A stretch of DNA of 64,000 nt, taken from contig NZ_JAKLUA010000001.1 of assembly GCF_022012435.1 (NCBI RefSeq), positions 558,001 to 622,000 on the forward strand, in the 5' to 3' direction. Each line of letters begins with the position of its first letter. Within the stretch, counting starts at the first letter, position 1. The DNA is from Bradyrhizobium zhengyangense. Lineage in GTDB: Bacteria; Pseudomonadota; Alphaproteobacteria; Rhizobiales; Xanthobacteraceae. Under the pieces are notes generated by a model, which did not search any database, was not told the DNA's origin, and worked only from the letters and a program-made list of their open reading frames with translations. Shown here one piece after another: positions 63,312 through 64,000 of the stretch. The position numbers and the translations under genes were made by a program.

Positions 63312-63698
63312 TCAGCCGTCAATTTGCTTGGCAACGCGGGCTCTCAGATCCTCCTCGAGCCAGGCGAATACGGTTTCAGGATCGATCGCATCAGCGGTTG
63401 CCTGGATCAACGCCACAAGCCGACGCATCATCTGCATCTCGGCGGAGTCCATCGGTCCCGTGCGGTTCTCGATCGAGACCGCAATGTCTTTCGGGATGAT
63501 GCTGAACAACACCCGCAGGTACGTTGACGGATCAGTGGCTCGCACACGCTCCAGCGTGGCTGCGCCATTGGCTGTCCAGTCCTTGAGCGCATCGGCGCAC
63601 GCAGCCTCGGAAAACTTCGCACGCGCTCCCTGAGGCCTTCCCAGCGGGTTGCCAGACTGTCCGGGCTTCCACTTCGTGCTTACCGCCTGTTTGTTCAC
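63312..63698 (-). CDS. DUF5681 domain protein (phage, possible small-terminase-like)
   Basis: A 128-residue protein. The N-terminus TKWKPGQSGNPLGRPQGARA is the DUF5681 signature, seen in phage and island proteins and often near terminases. The rest is helical (FSEAACADALKDWTANGAAT; LVALIQATADAIDPETVFAW). A small-terminase role has been suggested for such proteins on position only. Here it is five genes away from the large terminase. GTG start at 63698 with AGGAG nine bases upstream. About 190 bases without a gene follow it to 63118. Confidence 0.8.
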   Translation of the reverse strand: MNKQAVSTKWKPGQSGNPLGRPQGARAKFSEAACADALKDWTANGAATLERVRATDPSTYLRVLFSIIPKDIAVSIENRTGPMDSAEMQMMRRLVALIQATADAIDPETVFAWLEEDLRARVAKQIDG

Positions 63699-63720
63699 GC
63701 CAGTCTTCTCCTATTTCCTT

Positions 63721-63792
63721 GGTAACGGTTGGTCACGGTAACGGTCACGTCACGGTAACGGTTGGTCATGGTCACGCGGTCACGTCACGGTT
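63721..63792. repeat. Short direct repeats of GGTAACGG / GGTCACG units
   Basis: GGTAACGGTTGGTCA occurs at 63721-63735 and 63754-63768. GGTCACGTCACGGT occurs at 63743-63756 and 63778-63791. Further GGTAACGG and GGTCACG units lie between. The array fills the gap between the DUF5681 gene and the cut gene at the right edge. It looks like an iteron-type or operator array, or a slipped-strand expansion of a 6-7 base unit. Confidence 0.65.
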
Positions 63793-63813
63793 CACCCCCC
63801 TATAAGGGGGTGA
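63792..63813. terminator. Hairpin at the stop of the right-edge gene
   Basis: TCACCCCC (63792-63799) and GGGGGTGA (63806-63813) pair perfectly around CTATAA. The stem includes the TGA of the right-edge gene and is followed on the minus strand by the repeat array. No T tract follows, so termination is only one possibility. Confidence 0.4.
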
Positions 63814-64000
63814 CCGGACGTTACCTGACCCGTTACTGATGCTGGCTCGGCGGATGTAGTCGCATTGAGGTGTTCGCGCTCAGCCCATCGGGGCGTAAAG
63901 CCTGGATCTTGTTCGCCACACATGGCGTAGAGCCAATAGGTGAAGTTGTCGAAATACTGCCCCCGGTGGACAACGCTGACGTACCTCGGGCCGATGGCGG
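63792..64000 (-). CDS. Hypothetical protein, C-terminal 68 residues (5' end beyond window)
   Basis: The minus strand is open from the right edge to a TGA at 63792-63794. The visible part contains VSVVHRGQYFDNFTYWLYAM, CGEQDPGFTPRWAEREHLN and a Thr/Ser/Gly-rich tail. Protein-like composition and a defined stop support a real gene. The family is not recognised. It is the first visible gene of the leftward prophage block. Confidence 0.6.
   Translation of the reverse strand, partial: AIGPRYVSVVHRGQYFDNFTYWLYAMCGEQDPGFTPRWAEREHLNATTSAEPASVTGQVTSGHPLIGG

Noticed and set aside
1..64000. CRISPR arrays, rRNA genes, complete insertion sequences
   Set aside because: No regularly spaced repeats with unique spacers, no rRNA, and no transposase gene with terminal repeats were seen. 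The TnpB-like segment at 8192 lacks the nuclease domain.

Overview
The window reads as chromosome of an alphaproteobacterium of the Bradyrhizobium / Nitrobacteraceae type. Grounds: high GC, a DUF2497/PopZ polar organiser at the left edge, an Aap general amino-acid ABC transporter, a NodT-type outer membrane factor, paired alpha-2-macroglobulin and PBP1C, a dispersed palindromic repeat with the CCCGGAATGACGA ends I associate with Bradyrhizobium, and many small proteins typical of that group. This is inferred from family content; no search was run.

Layout. 1-7 kb (mostly minus): popZ (cut by the edge), a TolC-type outer membrane channel, a protein-L-isoaspartate methyltransferase relative, tRNA-Asn, a small secreted protein, and a membrane-stress operon of PspA-like protein, YqiJ-like protein and flotillin. 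8.5-11 kb: an ionotropic-glutamate-receptor-like membrane protein, several small proteins and tRNA-Cys. 11-23 kb (minus): a polysaccharide-type ABC-2 exporter, a DTW-domain protein, and a complete tripartite RND efflux operon (outer membrane lipoprotein, adaptor, two RND pumps). 23-28 kb (plus): FAD oxidoreductase, DUF1365 protein, cyclopropane-fatty-acid synthase, then cysK. 28.5-33 kb: two tandem TPR/O-GlcNAc-transferase-like (GT41) genes. 33-38 kb: aapJQMP. 38-41 kb (plus): metC and a Na/Pi cotransporter with a PhoU tail. 41-52 kb (minus): a four-gene envelope-glycosylation set (GT39, PAP2 phosphatase, GT2, LAB_N) behind pbpC and a giant alpha-2-macroglobulin gene.

From tRNA-Arg(TCT) at 52.7 kb to the right edge the content changes to a prophage or prophage-derived island: small accessory genes, an A/T-richer HipA-like/DUF3037-like gene pair on the plus strand, then a tightly overlapping minus-strand block with a large terminase, small proteins, a 413-residue acidic protein, a tail-collar protein, a DUF5681 protein and a final cut gene. 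No integrase is visible, so the other end probably lies beyond the window.

Most notable: (1) a PspA-like protein whose N-terminal half resembles the N-terminal part of TnpB and which carries a strong internal ribosome-binding site; (2) the HipA-like/DUF3037 pair in the prophage; (3) a dispersed palindromic repeat that forms part of the coding sequence of pbpC; (4) the GT41 tandem duplication; (5) the iGluR-like protein with a eukaryote-like pore segment. Stretches above about 300 bases without a gene are listed as their own entries.
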